Origin: CAYNHF01 sp964397045
Lineage (GTDB): Bacteria > Actinomycetota > Acidimicrobiia > Spongiisociales > UBA5794
Direction of reading: 5' to 3'
DNA length: 23,087 nt
Assembly (NCBI GenBank): GCA_964397045.1
Contig: CAYNHF010000007.1
Span: forward strand, 1 to 23,087
Part shown: piece after piece, positions 6,987 to 17,117 of the stretch
How the letters are laid out: each line of letters opens with the position of its first letter
Numbering within the stretch: the first letter of the stretch is position 1
The notes under the pieces: model-generated
What the model was told of the DNA's origin: nothing
The model's database searches: none
The model's input: the letters and a program-made list of their open reading frames with translations, nothing else
Translations under genes and position numbers: made by a program

Positions 6987-7976
6987 CTAGCCGAGACGGC
7001 CGATGAGATCGACCAGACGACTCGAGTAACCCCACTCGTTGTCGTACCAGCCGAATACCTTCACCATTCGCCCGTTTACCATTGTGAAGTCCGAGTCGAA
7101 GATGACCGAATGAGGGTCACCGACGATATCGGTGGAGACGAGCGGAGCGTCCGAGTACCGCATGATTCCCCGCAACGGCCCATCAGCTGCGGCCTTGAAC
7201 GCGGCGTTCACCGTGTCGACGTCCACATCCAGGCCGACCGTGACGACGGCGTCCGTGATGGATCCGTCCGGCACCGGCACCCGCAGCGCCTTCGCCTCGA
7301 GCTTGCCGGCGAGCGCCGGAATCACCTTGCCGACGGCAGAACCAGCGCCGGTCGAAGTCGGCACGATGTTGGCGGCAGCCGCCCTGCCTCGTCGCCGGTC
7401 CTTGTGCGGAGCATCGAGGAGCGCCTGATCACTCGTGTAGGCGTGCACCGTCGTGAACATGCCCTGCTCGATGACGAACTCGTCGTGGAGCACCTGAAGC
7501 ATCGGGGCGACACAGTTGGTCGTGCACGACGCGTTGGAGATGATCTTGTGCACCGAAGGATCCAACCCGGCGTCGTTGACGCCCATGACGATGGAGTAGT
7601 CCGGATCCTTCATTGGGGCGCTCACCAGCACCCACTTGGCTCCCGCCTCGAGATGCTTCGAAGCCGTTTCGTGAGTCCGGAAGAAGCCGGTGGATTCGAC
7701 GACAACGTCTACCCCGAGCGCTCCCCACGGGAGGTTGGCAGGGTCGCGCTCCGAGAACACCTTGAACCGATCACCATCGACATCGATCGAGTCATCGATG
7801 ACCTGAACCGAGCCTCCGAATCGACCGTGCACCGAGTCGTTCGCCAGCAGATAGGCAAGGGTCTCGGCATCGGTCAGATCGTTGACCGCCACGATGTCGA
7901 CAGCGGCACCGTTCTTCTTGGCGGCGCGAAGTACGTTCCTACCGATCCGGCCGAAGCCGTTGATCGCTACTTTCAT
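6987..7976 (-). CDS. gap: Glyceraldehyde-3-phosphate dehydrogenase, type I
   Basis: 329-residue cytosolic enzyme making 1,3-bisphosphoglycerate from glyceraldehyde 3-phosphate. The Rossmann start INGFGRIGRNVLRA is followed by Asp33 in AVNDL, which favours NAD+ over NADP+. The active-site SNASCTTNC carries catalytic Cys151, and His178 lies in TTVHAYTSDQ. The C-terminal NEWGYSSRLVDLI is standard. The ATG (7974-7976) overlaps the yvcK stop by one base (TGATG) and has GGAGAGG 7 nt upstream. It is the third gene of the rapZ-yvcK-gap-pgk-tpiA block. In most actinobacteria whiA lies between yvcK and gap; here there is no room for it. Confidence 0.97.
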   Translation of the reverse strand: MKVAINGFGRIGRNVLRAAKKNGAAVDIVAVNDLTDAETLAYLLANDSVHGRFGGSVQVIDDSIDVDGDRFKVFSERDPANLPWGALGVDVVVESTGFFRTHETASKHLEAGAKWVLVSAPMKDPDYSIVMGVNDAGLDPSVHKIISNASCTTNCVAPMLQVLHDEFVIEQGMFTTVHAYTSDQALLDAPHKDRRRGRAAAANIVPTSTGAGSAVGKVIPALAGKLEAKALRVPVPDGSITDAVVTVGLDVDVDTVNAAFKAAADGPLRGIMRYSDAPLVSTDIVGDPHSVIFDSDFTMVNGRMVKVFGWYDNEWGYSSRLVDLIGRLG

Positions 7977-8977
7977 CAGTCAACCTCTCCTGGGTCGTCA
8001 TAAGTCATTGCCAGTCGCCCCAGCATCCCGCCAAGACGGGCAGGATCGTGACGAGGCCATGGAGAGATCGGGTCGATGAGATCGCCCCACTCGACATCAG
8101 CGCCGAAGGTGGCAAACACCTCAGTCTCGATGACCATGGACTCGACCGGGGCAGCTGTTTCGATTGCGGTCGAGTTCGCGACGATAGCACTCGGAGACCG
8201 CACCCCTGTCTGCTCCAACAGGGCTTCGAGATGGTCGGCGCCATCCATTCGGAGCGTCTCTCCATCCTGCGTGGTGAGGTTGGCGACCCACACCAAACGG
8301 GCCCTGGATCGATTGATTGCAGACACCATGTCGGGCACCAGAAGAGCGGCGATGACGGAGGTGTACAAGCTGCCGGGACCAAGCACGATTTGGTCTGCCG
8401 CCGCGATGGCATCGAGTGCGGAATCACAGGCGCGAGCGCCGGAGGGCTCGATCCAGATCCGCTCCACCGGGCCCCGCGCCGCCGTGATGCTGGCCTGACC
8501 AGACACCGCAGCCCCGTCAACGATCGCCTCGAGATGGAGTCGCTCCCCCGACACAGGAACCACCGAACCAACCGATCCCAGCAGCCGCTCGGCAGCACGG
8601 AGTGCGGCTTCGAAGTCTCCTTCCAGGTCCGCCAGCGACGCAATGATCAGATTGCCGAGTGAGTGGCCGCGTACGTCTGCTCCCTCGAAGCGGTACTCGA
8701 AGAGCCGGCGCCAGATCGAATCCTGAGGGGTCAGTGCGAGTAGACACCGCCGGATGTCACCCGGCGGCGGAATCTGGAGATCGGGAGCAAGGCGACCAGA
8801 GGACCCACCGTCGTCTGCGACAGACACGATCGCCGTGATGTCGCCTGCATAGCGATGGATCGCCTGGAGCGCCTGCGAGAGTCCGGTGCCGCCACCGATG
8901 GCTACTACGGAAGGCCCCGATCGGGCTGCCTCCATGGCTTCGAGGATCGGATCCGGTGACGTCTCGACCGGTCTCAC
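7976..8977 (-). CDS. yvcK: YvcK/CofD-like gluconeogenesis factor
   Basis: 333-residue cytoplasmic protein of the CofD/YvcK family. Members bind UDP-sugars and link central carbon flux to cell-wall precursor supply; they are regulators rather than proven enzymes. Visible motifs: AIGGGTGLSQ (27-36), VADDGGSSGRL (53-63), PPGDIRRCLLAL, GHSLGNLIIASL, LGPGSLYTSVI and NLTTQDGETL. I placed the start at GTG 8975-8977, overlapping the rapZ stop by 4 nt (GTGA), with GGAAG 7 nt upstream; the longer open frame to 9094 only covers rapZ codons in another frame. A methanogen-type CofD making coenzyme F420 is less likely given the rapZ neighbour and the YvcK-type motifs. Confidence 0.93.
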   Translation of the reverse strand: MRPVETSPDPILEAMEAARSGPSVVAIGGGTGLSQALQAIHRYAGDITAIVSVADDGGSSGRLAPDLQIPPPGDIRRCLLALTPQDSIWRRLFEYRFEGADVRGHSLGNLIIASLADLEGDFEAALRAAERLLGSVGSVVPVSGERLHLEAIVDGAAVSGQASITAARGPVERIWIEPSGARACDSALDAIAAADQIVLGPGSLYTSVIAALLVPDMVSAINRSRARLVWVANLTTQDGETLRMDGADHLEALLEQTGVRSPSAIVANSTAIETAAPVESMVIETEVFATFGADVEWGDLIDPISPWPRHDPARLGGMLGRLAMTYDDPGEVD

Positions 8978-9846
8978 GTGGCGGCTTCCGGCAAGTCGCG
9001 GTGACCGACGCTGACTTCGACCTCTCCCAATCCGGCGACGATTTGACCGATCTGGTCCGCCAGCGCCACCGAGCGGTGCCTGCCCCCTGTACACCCCACA
9101 CCGATGGTGAGATACGACTTGCCCTCTGCGGCGTAGCGCGGAATAAGAAAACGCAGCATGTGTCCTACCTGATCGAGAAACTCCTGCGAGTCGGACTGGG
9201 CCAGGACGTAGTCACGTACTGCATCATCTCGGCCGGTGAGCTGACGCAGTTCAGGGACCCAGTGCGGATTGGGAAGGAACCTGACGTCGAACAAAACATC
9301 GACCACTCGCGGCACTCCACGCTTGAAGCCAAACGACAGGATGTCTATCCGCATCTGACGTTCCGGAAGCTCGCCTGCGAAAGTCGTCTCGAGTTGGCGG
9401 CGAAGTTGGTGGACACCGAGATCCGTCGTATCGATGATGATGTCTGCACCACCGCGAATCTCCTCGAAGGAAGCTCGCTCGGTGGCGATCTTTTCAGCTA
9501 ATCGACCCGCGGCGACCGGATGGGTTCGGCGTGTTTCCTCGAAACGGCGCACCAGGGTGGCGTCGTCTGCGTCCAGGAAGAGAACCGTGGTACGAATGCC
9601 GCGGCTGTGTAGGCCGAGGAGGGCTTCGTTCAGGTCCTCTTCGGTGAGGCTGCCTCTCGTGTCAACTACGAGCGCCATCTGATCCCGCCCACCCTCGAGA
9701 AGGCCGGCGCCATCGACCACCTGGGTGATGAGGCTCGACGGCAGGTTGTCGACGACGAAGTAGCCGAAGTCCTCGAGCACCTTGGCGGTCTGCGAACGAC
9801 CAGCCCCCGACATGCCGGTGACGATGACGACTCTCACATCAGACAC
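8974..9846 (-). CDS. rapZ: RapZ/YvcJ family nucleotide-binding protein
   Basis: 290-residue P-loop protein. In E. coli RapZ delivers a small RNA to RNase E to control GlmS; in Gram-positives YvcJ is an NTP-binding protein of less certain role. Walker A is GMSGAGRS (11-18), then VVDNLPSSL, LFLDADDATLVRRFEETRR with HP following, DTTDLGVHQLR, FGFKRGVP, DVRFLPNPH, and the C-terminal GVGCTGGRHRSVALA. I chose GTG 9844-9846 because GAGGAG sits 7 nt upstream; an ATG ten codons earlier has no such site. It is the first gene after the promoter at 9921-9949 and overlaps yvcK by 4 nt. The GlmZ small RNA partner is not expected in this phylum. Confidence 0.94.
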   Translation of the reverse strand: MSDVRVVIVTGMSGAGRSQTAKVLEDFGYFVVDNLPSSLITQVVDGAGLLEGGRDQMALVVDTRGSLTEEDLNEALLGLHSRGIRTTVLFLDADDATLVRRFEETRRTHPVAAGRLAEKIATERASFEEIRGGADIIIDTTDLGVHQLRRQLETTFAGELPERQMRIDILSFGFKRGVPRVVDVLFDVRFLPNPHWVPELRQLTGRDDAVRDYVLAQSDSQEFLDQVGHMLRFLIPRYAAEGKSYLTIGVGCTGGRHRSVALADQIGQIVAGLGEVEVSVGHRDLPEAAT

Positions 9847-9920
9847 GGCAGAACTCCTCGGTCTCGAAGACGGCAACGGCTCTCAGGTCTGCCGGAAAGC
9901 CGCCGCTCCGAACACCAGAC

Positions 9921-9949
9921 AGCATATGGGTGAAGTCGCTCCGAACCAA
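9921..9949 (-). promoter_or_regulatory. Promoter for the rapZ-yvcK-gap-pgk-tpiA operon
   Basis: Minus strand: -35 TTGGTT (9944-9949), ideal 17-nt spacer, -10 TATGCT (9921-9926). Transcription should start near 9914, giving a leader of roughly 68 nt before the rapZ GTG. It lies in the 120-nt gap after uvrC and is the only clear promoter I see ahead of the five overlapping genes. Confidence 0.55.
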
Positions 9950-9966
9950 GGACGGTCGAGCGGCGA

Positions 9967-11796
9967 TCACGGTGAGTGAAGCGCCTCATAGAGATCACCC
10001 GCAACACGGGCCGGAACCACCTCGGCAAGGTCATCGACATCTGCCTCGCGGATACGTTTCACGGAGCCGAACTTCCGCAACAGTCTCTTCTTCCGGGTGG
10101 GGCCAATCCCGGGGACATCGTCGAGCACGCTGTCGACCAGGCGACGCCCTCGCAGCTTGCGGTGGTAGGCGACGGCAAACCGGTGCGCTTCGTCGCGTAC
10201 CCGCTGCAAGAGGTACAGAGCCTCTTCCCCACGCGGAATCAGTAGTGGCCGGTCGCGATCGGGGAAGTACACCTCTTCGAGTTTCTTCGCCAACCCCACG
10301 ACCGGGATATCCAGCCCGTAATGGTTCAGGACCTTTGTGGCTCGGCCGAGTTGTCCGGCACCACCGTCGATGACTATCAGCGAGGGCGGATAGGCGAACT
10401 TGCCGCGCTCCGCCGGAGGCAGGTCCTGGTCGGCGAGTAGCGCCTTGAAGCGCCGGTTGAGGACTTCCTCCATGGCAGCGAAATCATCCTGCCCATCAAT
10501 AGTGCGCACCTTGAAGCGGCGGTAGTCGGACTTCTTGGGGAGACCATCCTCGAACACGACCATCGAGCCGACTGTGTCCGAGCCCTGGATCGTTGAGATG
10601 TCGTAGCACTCGATCCGCAACGGCGACGCTGGCAGGTCCAGATACTGCTCGAGGCTGCGAAGCGCCTGGGCCCTGGCGTTGTGGTCCGTGTGCCGCTTCA
10701 GTCGATGGCGATTGAACTCTTCCTTCGCGTTGGCAACCGCGGTCTCCATCAACCGGCGCTTGGCGCCCCGTTGCGGCATTCGCAGCGACACCCTGCTCCC
10801 CCGCCTGGTGGACAACCACTCCTCCCACAGATCGCGATCGTCTGGTGCTTCGTGGACCAGCACTTCGCGAGGTGGCTCGAACCCACCGTAGAGCTGTGCC
10901 AACGTGATCGAAACCAGCCCGGCGGTGGTCACATCCTCGACTTTGTCGATGACGAACGACTTGCGGCCGGTGACACGCCCCTTCTTGACGTTGAGCACCA
11001 CGACCACTGCTTCGAGGTCGTCCTCTTCCACCGCGATCAAATCGAACGTTTCACCGCGTTCGGTGACCAACTCCTGCCTCGCCAGGGCGCGCTCGACGGC
11101 GAAGAGCTGATCTCGGAGACGGGCCGCACTCTCATATTCGCGAGTATCGGCAGCTTGCCGCATCGCATCTCGGAGCCTGCCGACAACCGCGTCCGATTCC
11201 CCATCGAGGAACCCGGCCAATCCGTCCAGGTGAGCTTCGTAGTCCGAAGCCTCGACCGCCCCCACGCAAGGCCCGGAGCAGCGCTCGATGTCGAACAACA
11301 GACAGGGCCGCCCCAGCGCCGTGTGGTGTTTGAACTTAGTGTCGGTACAGGTCCGGATCGGAAAGGTGCGGAGCAGCAGATCAAGCGTGTCACGGATCGC
11401 GTACGCGTGAGCGTACGGTCCGAAGTATTCGACCCCGCGCCGCTTGCGGCCTCGCATGACCTGCGCCCGCGGCCACTCCTGATATCTCGTGATCGCCAGG
11501 TACGGAAAACTCTTGTCATCTCGCAGCCGTATGTTGAACCGTGGCTGGTGCTCGTGCACCAGCGAGAACTCCAGCATGAGTGCCCCGACCTCGTTCTCGG
11601 TGACGATCCACTCCACCGCGTCGGCGGCCTCGACCATGGCCCGGGTTCGCGGTGCCAGATCACGCGCGAAGTAGTTCGCCAGGCGTTTGCGCAGCGATTT
11701 CGCCTTCCCAACGTAGAGGACGGCACCGGGTTCATCTCGAAAGAGATAGACGCCCGGAGTGTCGGGGATCGAAGAGGGAGGAGGTCTGCGCACCAT
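9967..11796 (-). CDS. uvrC: Excinuclease ABC subunit C
   Basis: 609-residue nuclease that makes the 3' and 5' incisions around bulky DNA lesions after UvrB loading. The N-terminal GIY-YIG domain is clear (GVYLFRDEPGAVLYVGKAKS, 15-34, then RKRL). A cysteine set (RTCTDTKF, GRPCLLF, ERCSGPC) matches the iron-sulfur site known in UvrC. A UVR motif near 200-235 (DTREYESAARLRDQL) binds UvrB. The RNase H-like endonuclease has SLIVIDGGAGQLGRA, and the C-terminal helix-hairpin-helix is VPGIGPTRKKRLLRKFGS. Length is normal. The start ATG (11794-11796) lacks a Shine-Dalgarno, but a near-consensus -10 lies 10 nt upstream, so the transcript probably has almost no leader. It follows the methyltransferase gene by 53 nt containing a hairpin. 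Confidence 0.97.
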   Translation of the reverse strand: MVRRPPPSSIPDTPGVYLFRDEPGAVLYVGKAKSLRKRLANYFARDLAPRTRAMVEAADAVEWIVTENEVGALMLEFSLVHEHQPRFNIRLRDDKSFPYLAITRYQEWPRAQVMRGRKRRGVEYFGPYAHAYAIRDTLDLLLRTFPIRTCTDTKFKHHTALGRPCLLFDIERCSGPCVGAVEASDYEAHLDGLAGFLDGESDAVVGRLRDAMRQAADTREYESAARLRDQLFAVERALARQELVTERGETFDLIAVEEDDLEAVVVVLNVKKGRVTGRKSFVIDKVEDVTTAGLVSITLAQLYGGFEPPREVLVHEAPDDRDLWEEWLSTRRGSRVSLRMPQRGAKRRLMETAVANAKEEFNRHRLKRHTDHNARAQALRSLEQYLDLPASPLRIECYDISTIQGSDTVGSMVVFEDGLPKKSDYRRFKVRTIDGQDDFAAMEEVLNRRFKALLADQDLPPAERGKFAYPPSLIVIDGGAGQLGRATKVLNHYGLDIPVVGLAKKLEEVYFPDRDRPLLIPRGEEALYLLQRVRDEAHRFAVAYHRKLRGRRLVDSVLDDVPGIGPTRKKRLLRKFGSVKRIREADVDDLAEVVPARVAGDLYEALHSP

Positions 11797-11806
11797 CGCC
11801 CGTCAG

Positions 11807-11812
11807 ATGATA
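11807..11812 (-). promoter_or_regulatory. Candidate -10 element for uvrC
   Basis: TATCAT on the minus strand (5 of 6 to TATAAT) ends 10 nt before the uvrC ATG. No -35 is recognisable; that region is the terminator-like stem at 11815-11845. The mRNA would carry only about 3-4 leader bases. Confidence 0.4.
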
Positions 11813-11814
11813 GA

Positions 11815-11845
11815 GAGCGCCGCGACGGGTCCTCGCGGCGCGCTC
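11815..11845 (-). terminator. Terminator-like hairpin between the methyltransferase gene and uvrC
   Basis: CGCCGCGA (11818-11825) pairs with TCGCGGCG (11833-11840) around a 7-nt loop. Beyond a 2-nt bulge, GAG/CTC extends the stem. On the minus strand it is followed by TCTATCATCT, a weak T-rich tail. It would end or attenuate the uvrA-methyltransferase transcript. Confidence 0.5.
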
Positions 11846-11849
11846 CCGG

Positions 11850-12548
11850 CTAGTCCGCAGACCACCGCGCACCCAGGAAGAGCGGGAAGTGCTCATGCCC
11901 CTTGAGCCAGGGCAACTTGGCCAACGCGTTTTGGCTCAGGCGGTGTTCGACGAGACGCTCCAATCGCCACCCCGTTTGCGCCGCAACGGTCAGCAGTTCG
12001 GCCATGGTGCGGTGGTGGAAAGTCACCGCTGCCTCGCCTGCAGCTTCCTGGGAGCTACCCGGGTCGAAGTAAGGGCCCCAGCGCCACAAGACCTCGCCGT
12101 CGGTGAGATCGACCACCGGTCCAGAACCGGCTGCGGTGTACGCGGGGTGGTTGACCACAATCCCGAAGTCTCCCCCGCGCCGCGTCACACGCCTCACCTC
12201 TTCGAAGATCGGTCGGACCTCGGCGAACAGCTCCAACACCAGCACGGAGACCGTGGCGTCCACGGCTCCGTCACGAAGCCACGCGAGCGATGGCAGCCGA
12301 CACCGGACGACGGACCCTGCAGCTGCAGCGTGCCTGAGCAGAGGCTGGGAGATGTCGCAGCCTAAGACACGGCGCGGCGCCAACGCCCGCATCATCTGGC
12401 CCTCCCCACACCCGAGATCGAGCACAGCTCCCGAGCTTCCTTCCATGAGATCGACCGCGAGCGGAAGCACATCGAGTTCGTAGATCGGGTCGGTCTGCAC
12501 CTCGACGATCCACCACGGAGCGAGCTCAGTCCAGTCGTCTTCGCTCAT
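11850..12548 (-). CDS. Class I SAM-dependent methyltransferase
   Basis: 232-residue soluble protein with a Rossmann-type methyltransferase core. Motif I is VLDLGCGEG (42-50), the acidic end of strand 2 is LGCDISQ (62-68), and a motif IV-like VDATVSVLVLELFAEVRPIF with the following RRVTRRGGDFGIVVNHP matches the methyltransferase type 11/25 group. The substrate is not visible; nothing marks it as an rRNA or protein methylase. The start ATG (12546-12548) lies 13 nt after uvrA with AAGG about 10 nt upstream. The same frame stays open far into uvrA, but that part is uvrA in another frame. Its place between uvrA and uvrC suggests co-transcription with uvrA; a role in repair is only a possibility. 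Confidence 0.85.
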   Translation of the reverse strand: MSEDDWTELAPWWIVEVQTDPIYELDVLPLAVDLMEGSSGAVLDLGCGEGQMMRALAPRRVLGCDISQPLLRHAAAAGSVVRCRLPSLAWLRDGAVDATVSVLVLELFAEVRPIFEEVRRVTRRGGDFGIVVNHPAYTAAGSGPVVDLTDGEVLWRWGPYFDPGSSQEAAGEAAVTFHHRTMAELLTVAAQTGWRLERLVEHRLSQNALAKLPWLKGHEHFPLFLGARWSAD

Positions 12549-12561
12549 GGGAACACAGCCT

Positions 12562-15387
<2,826 letters not shown>

Positions 15388-15501
15388 GTCGTTTCGTCCT
15401 CTGCCCGATCGGCGCACCGGCGCCGCGTCCTAGGGGGCTGGTGACCCGGATAAGGCTGCGATCGCGTGCCGCTGGCCGCCCCCAGCTCGGTTGCGGCTCG
15501 G

Positions 15502-15507
15502 AGTGTA
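15502..15507 (-). promoter_or_regulatory. Weak candidate -10 for uvrA
   Basis: TACACT on the minus strand, within the 140-nt gap upstream of uvrA; no good -35 is found 16-18 nt further up. I also looked for an actinobacterial SOS box (GAAC/GTTC dyad) in this gap and saw none. Confidence 0.25.
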
Positions 15508-15527
15508 GTAATCGCCTGTGACGAGAA

Positions 15528-16742
15528 TTACACGGCGGTAATGCCTCCCGCAGCCCGAGGCCCCGCCAGCGTCGGTCGTATCGCAATCACATACCAGACA
15601 AACGTCACCACGACCGTGATGAACAGTGGGGAGACATCGAGGCTGGAGCTGAACACCTGCAACCATGCACCGGCCCAAAGCAGCATCACCCACCTGCGCC
15701 GTCCCGTCTCCATCGTCCACAACAGCGCAAGCGGCAGAACCAGTAACCCGGCTTCGTAGAACAACGCCTGGGGAACGATCAACGCCAAACCGGCGGCGGC
15801 TGCTCCATAGCGAACCCAAGGCTGGCGACCGCCGAGCCGCCACCAGAACCAGGCGAGAACGAACGCCACTCCAACCGCGAGGAGCCAACCGACCACCGCG
15901 CCCGCGTCACCGGCAACGTGCTCCGCGAGACCGGGGAACGAAACGAAGAGGTGGGCGTTCACCTCGGCATTCGTGGCCGCGAAGTCGGTTGCTTCCGACC
16001 ACCAGACAGATACCCAGTCGCTGCCCATGAGCAGTGCGGAAGCCACCCACAGCACCACTGCCGTCATGACCGCGCCTGCCGCTCCCTTCCAGCGCCTTCC
16101 GATCAGTAGAAGGAGTAGCAACGGCAGCGCGAACTGCGGCTTGTAGAACAACAGTCCGATCGCGACTCCGGCCAGCCACTCCCTGTCATTGTCCTCCGTC
16201 CAGGCTGCCACCACGATCAGCGCGAGTGTTAATGCCGTGTTCTGTCCGCCGACAACCGCCACCAACATCGGATAGAAGAACAGCGCAAGCGCGTAGGCCG
16301 CCAAGGGGGCCTGTTCGATGGCGCGCACGGCGGGACGCATGAGGGCAACGGCAAATGCCAGCGCGATTCCCATGACTGCCACCTGGAGCAAGAAGGACGC
16401 CGAGTAGCCAAGCCCGGTGGTGATTCCGTAGGTCGCAGCCACGAATGGCGGGTACGCGAAATAGAGGAACCCTCCCTCGTCATCTATGAGCCCTGCCTGA
16501 ACCTGCTGCTGGACGGCAGGGTCGTACAGCGAGTCCCAGTCTCCCGAACGTGCGATCTCGCCTGCTGCGTAGAACGCCGGGTAGTCGCCGCCCACCCTGC
16601 CATCACCGGGATCCGTTGCGATGGTTACCAGGACCACCACGACGGCCAGCACCAGGAGCGACGCGACCGGATAAACGCGCAGCCGCCAGCGCTGCCGGGC
16701 GCTGATCGGCGAGATTGCGGACGAGTCGGTTGGGACCGTCAC
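15528..16742 (-). CDS. GT87 family (DUF2029) polyprenol-dependent mannosyl/glycosyltransferase
   Basis: 404-residue polytopic membrane protein with about ten hydrophobic helices from residue 22 to the C terminus. After the first helix comes GGDYPAFYAAGEIARSGDW (51-69) with SLYDP following. The Asp53 position corresponds to the catalytic acidic loop of GT-C enzymes such as mycobacterial PimE. FAYPPFVAATYG is the second family hallmark. GT87 enzymes transfer mannose or arabinose from polyprenyl phosphates to envelope glycolipids at the outer face; the acceptor here is unknown. I chose GTG 16740-16742, with GGAAG 9 nt upstream. The frame is open for 81 further codons, but those residues are Cys- and Arg-rich and unlike the family. 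It lies 140 nt upstream of uvrA. Confidence 0.85.
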   Translation of the reverse strand: MTVPTDSSAISPISARQRWRLRVYPVASLLVLAVVVVLVTIATDPGDGRVGGDYPAFYAAGEIARSGDWDSLYDPAVQQQVQAGLIDDEGGFLYFAYPPFVAATYGITTGLGYSASFLLQVAVMGIALAFAVALMRPAVRAIEQAPLAAYALALFFYPMLVAVVGGQNTALTLALIVVAAWTEDNDREWLAGVAIGLLFYKPQFALPLLLLLLIGRRWKGAAGAVMTAVVLWVASALLMGSDWVSVWWSEATDFAATNAEVNAHLFVSFPGLAEHVAGDAGAVVGWLLAVGVAFVLAWFWWRLGGRQPWVRYGAAAAGLALIVPQALFYEAGLLVLPLALLWTMETGRRRWVMLLWAGAWLQVFSSSLDVSPLFITVVVTFVWYVIAIRPTLAGPRAAGGITAV

Positions 16743-16800
16743 TGGGTGTCGCTTCCGGTCGGCTATGCAACTCCCGGCAAGTCCGGTGGGAGTCTTTGGC

Positions 16801-16806
16801 ACTGTA
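16801..16806 (-). promoter_or_regulatory. Weak candidate -10 for the glycosyltransferase gene
   Basis: TACAGT on the minus strand, the same hexamer as the coaE -10. Transcription would start near 16794, so the ACTCCC/GGGAGT hairpin would form the very 5' end of the mRNA. No convincing -35. Confidence 0.25.
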
Positions 16807-16929
16807 TCGGCCTTCCGGCGGCGCCGCTGTACGTCTGGGGATCTGCAGCCGGGATGGCAAGCGAACACCACGGGAGCCGCAACGCCGCAGGACCACCTTG
16901 GCGCCACCACGTACGCGGTGCGGGCCACC

Positions 16930-17055
16930 ATGCCTACCGACATCGAGTTCCAATGGCAGGCCCGGTTGCAGTCGATGGATCTCATTGCCGATCAGCTCCG
17001 CCTGTGGTCGTCACAACGGCGGGCCTTGCCGCTCTGGAGAGCGACGACCCACTGA
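16930..17055 (+). CDS. Doubtful 41-residue open frame
   Basis: ATG to TGA, encoding an amphipathic-looking peptide (begins MPTDIEFQWQARLQSMDLIA, ends in WRATTH). There is no Shine-Dalgarno and I recognise no family. It is listed because the gap is long for this gene-dense region and the composition is more protein-like than the overlapping frames. It may well be non-coding. Confidence 0.2.
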   Translation: MPTDIEFQWQARLQSMDLIADQLRLWSSQRRALPLWRATTH

Positions 17056-17062
17056 CTGATGG

Positions 17063-17091
17063 TTCATGGGCTGCCTGCGGGCACGTAGGCT
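17063..17091 (+). promoter_or_regulatory. Weak candidate promoter for the cupin gene
   Basis: TTCATG (17063-17068), 17-nt spacer, TAGGCT (17086-17091). Start near 17098 would give a leader of about 20 nt including GAGAGG. The -35 matches consensus at only 3 of 6. Confidence 0.3.
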
Positions 17092-17117
17092 CGGACCTGG
17101 CGAACGAGAGGACAGGC

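Larger units (their letters stand above)
16743..17117. other. 375-nt divergent intergenic region
   Basis: This gap separates the glycosyltransferase (minus) from the cupin gene (plus). It holds a 6-bp inverted repeat ACTCCC/GGGAGT (16770-16775 and 16788-16793) near the predicted 5' end of the glycosyltransferase mRNA, two weak promoter candidates, and a possible 41-codon reading frame. No RNA gene or transposon end was recognised. Confidence 0.6.

Noticed and set aside
6936..8003. 355-codon plus-strand frame
   Set aside because: Opposite gap, whose active-site motif SNASCTTNC is unmistakable. His/Arg/Val-rich composition is typical of an antisense shadow.
10681..11853. 390-codon plus-strand frame
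   Set aside because: Antisense to uvrC; no ribosome-binding site and no recognisable motif.
15460..15475. GCGATCGC octamer (also at 22402-22409) as a HIP1-like repeat
   Set aside because: I noticed only two intergenic copies in 23 kb, not clearly above chance for a GC-rich octamer.
15388..15527. SOS (LexA) box upstream of uvrA, and likewise before uvrB and uvrC
   Set aside because: No GAAC/GTTC dyad of the actinobacterial type was found by eye; a matrix scan would be needed to exclude degenerate sites.
16743..16985. 81-codon N-terminal extension of the glycosyltransferase
   Set aside because: Cys- and Arg-rich, unlike GT87 proteins; a GTG with ribosome-binding site lies at 16742.
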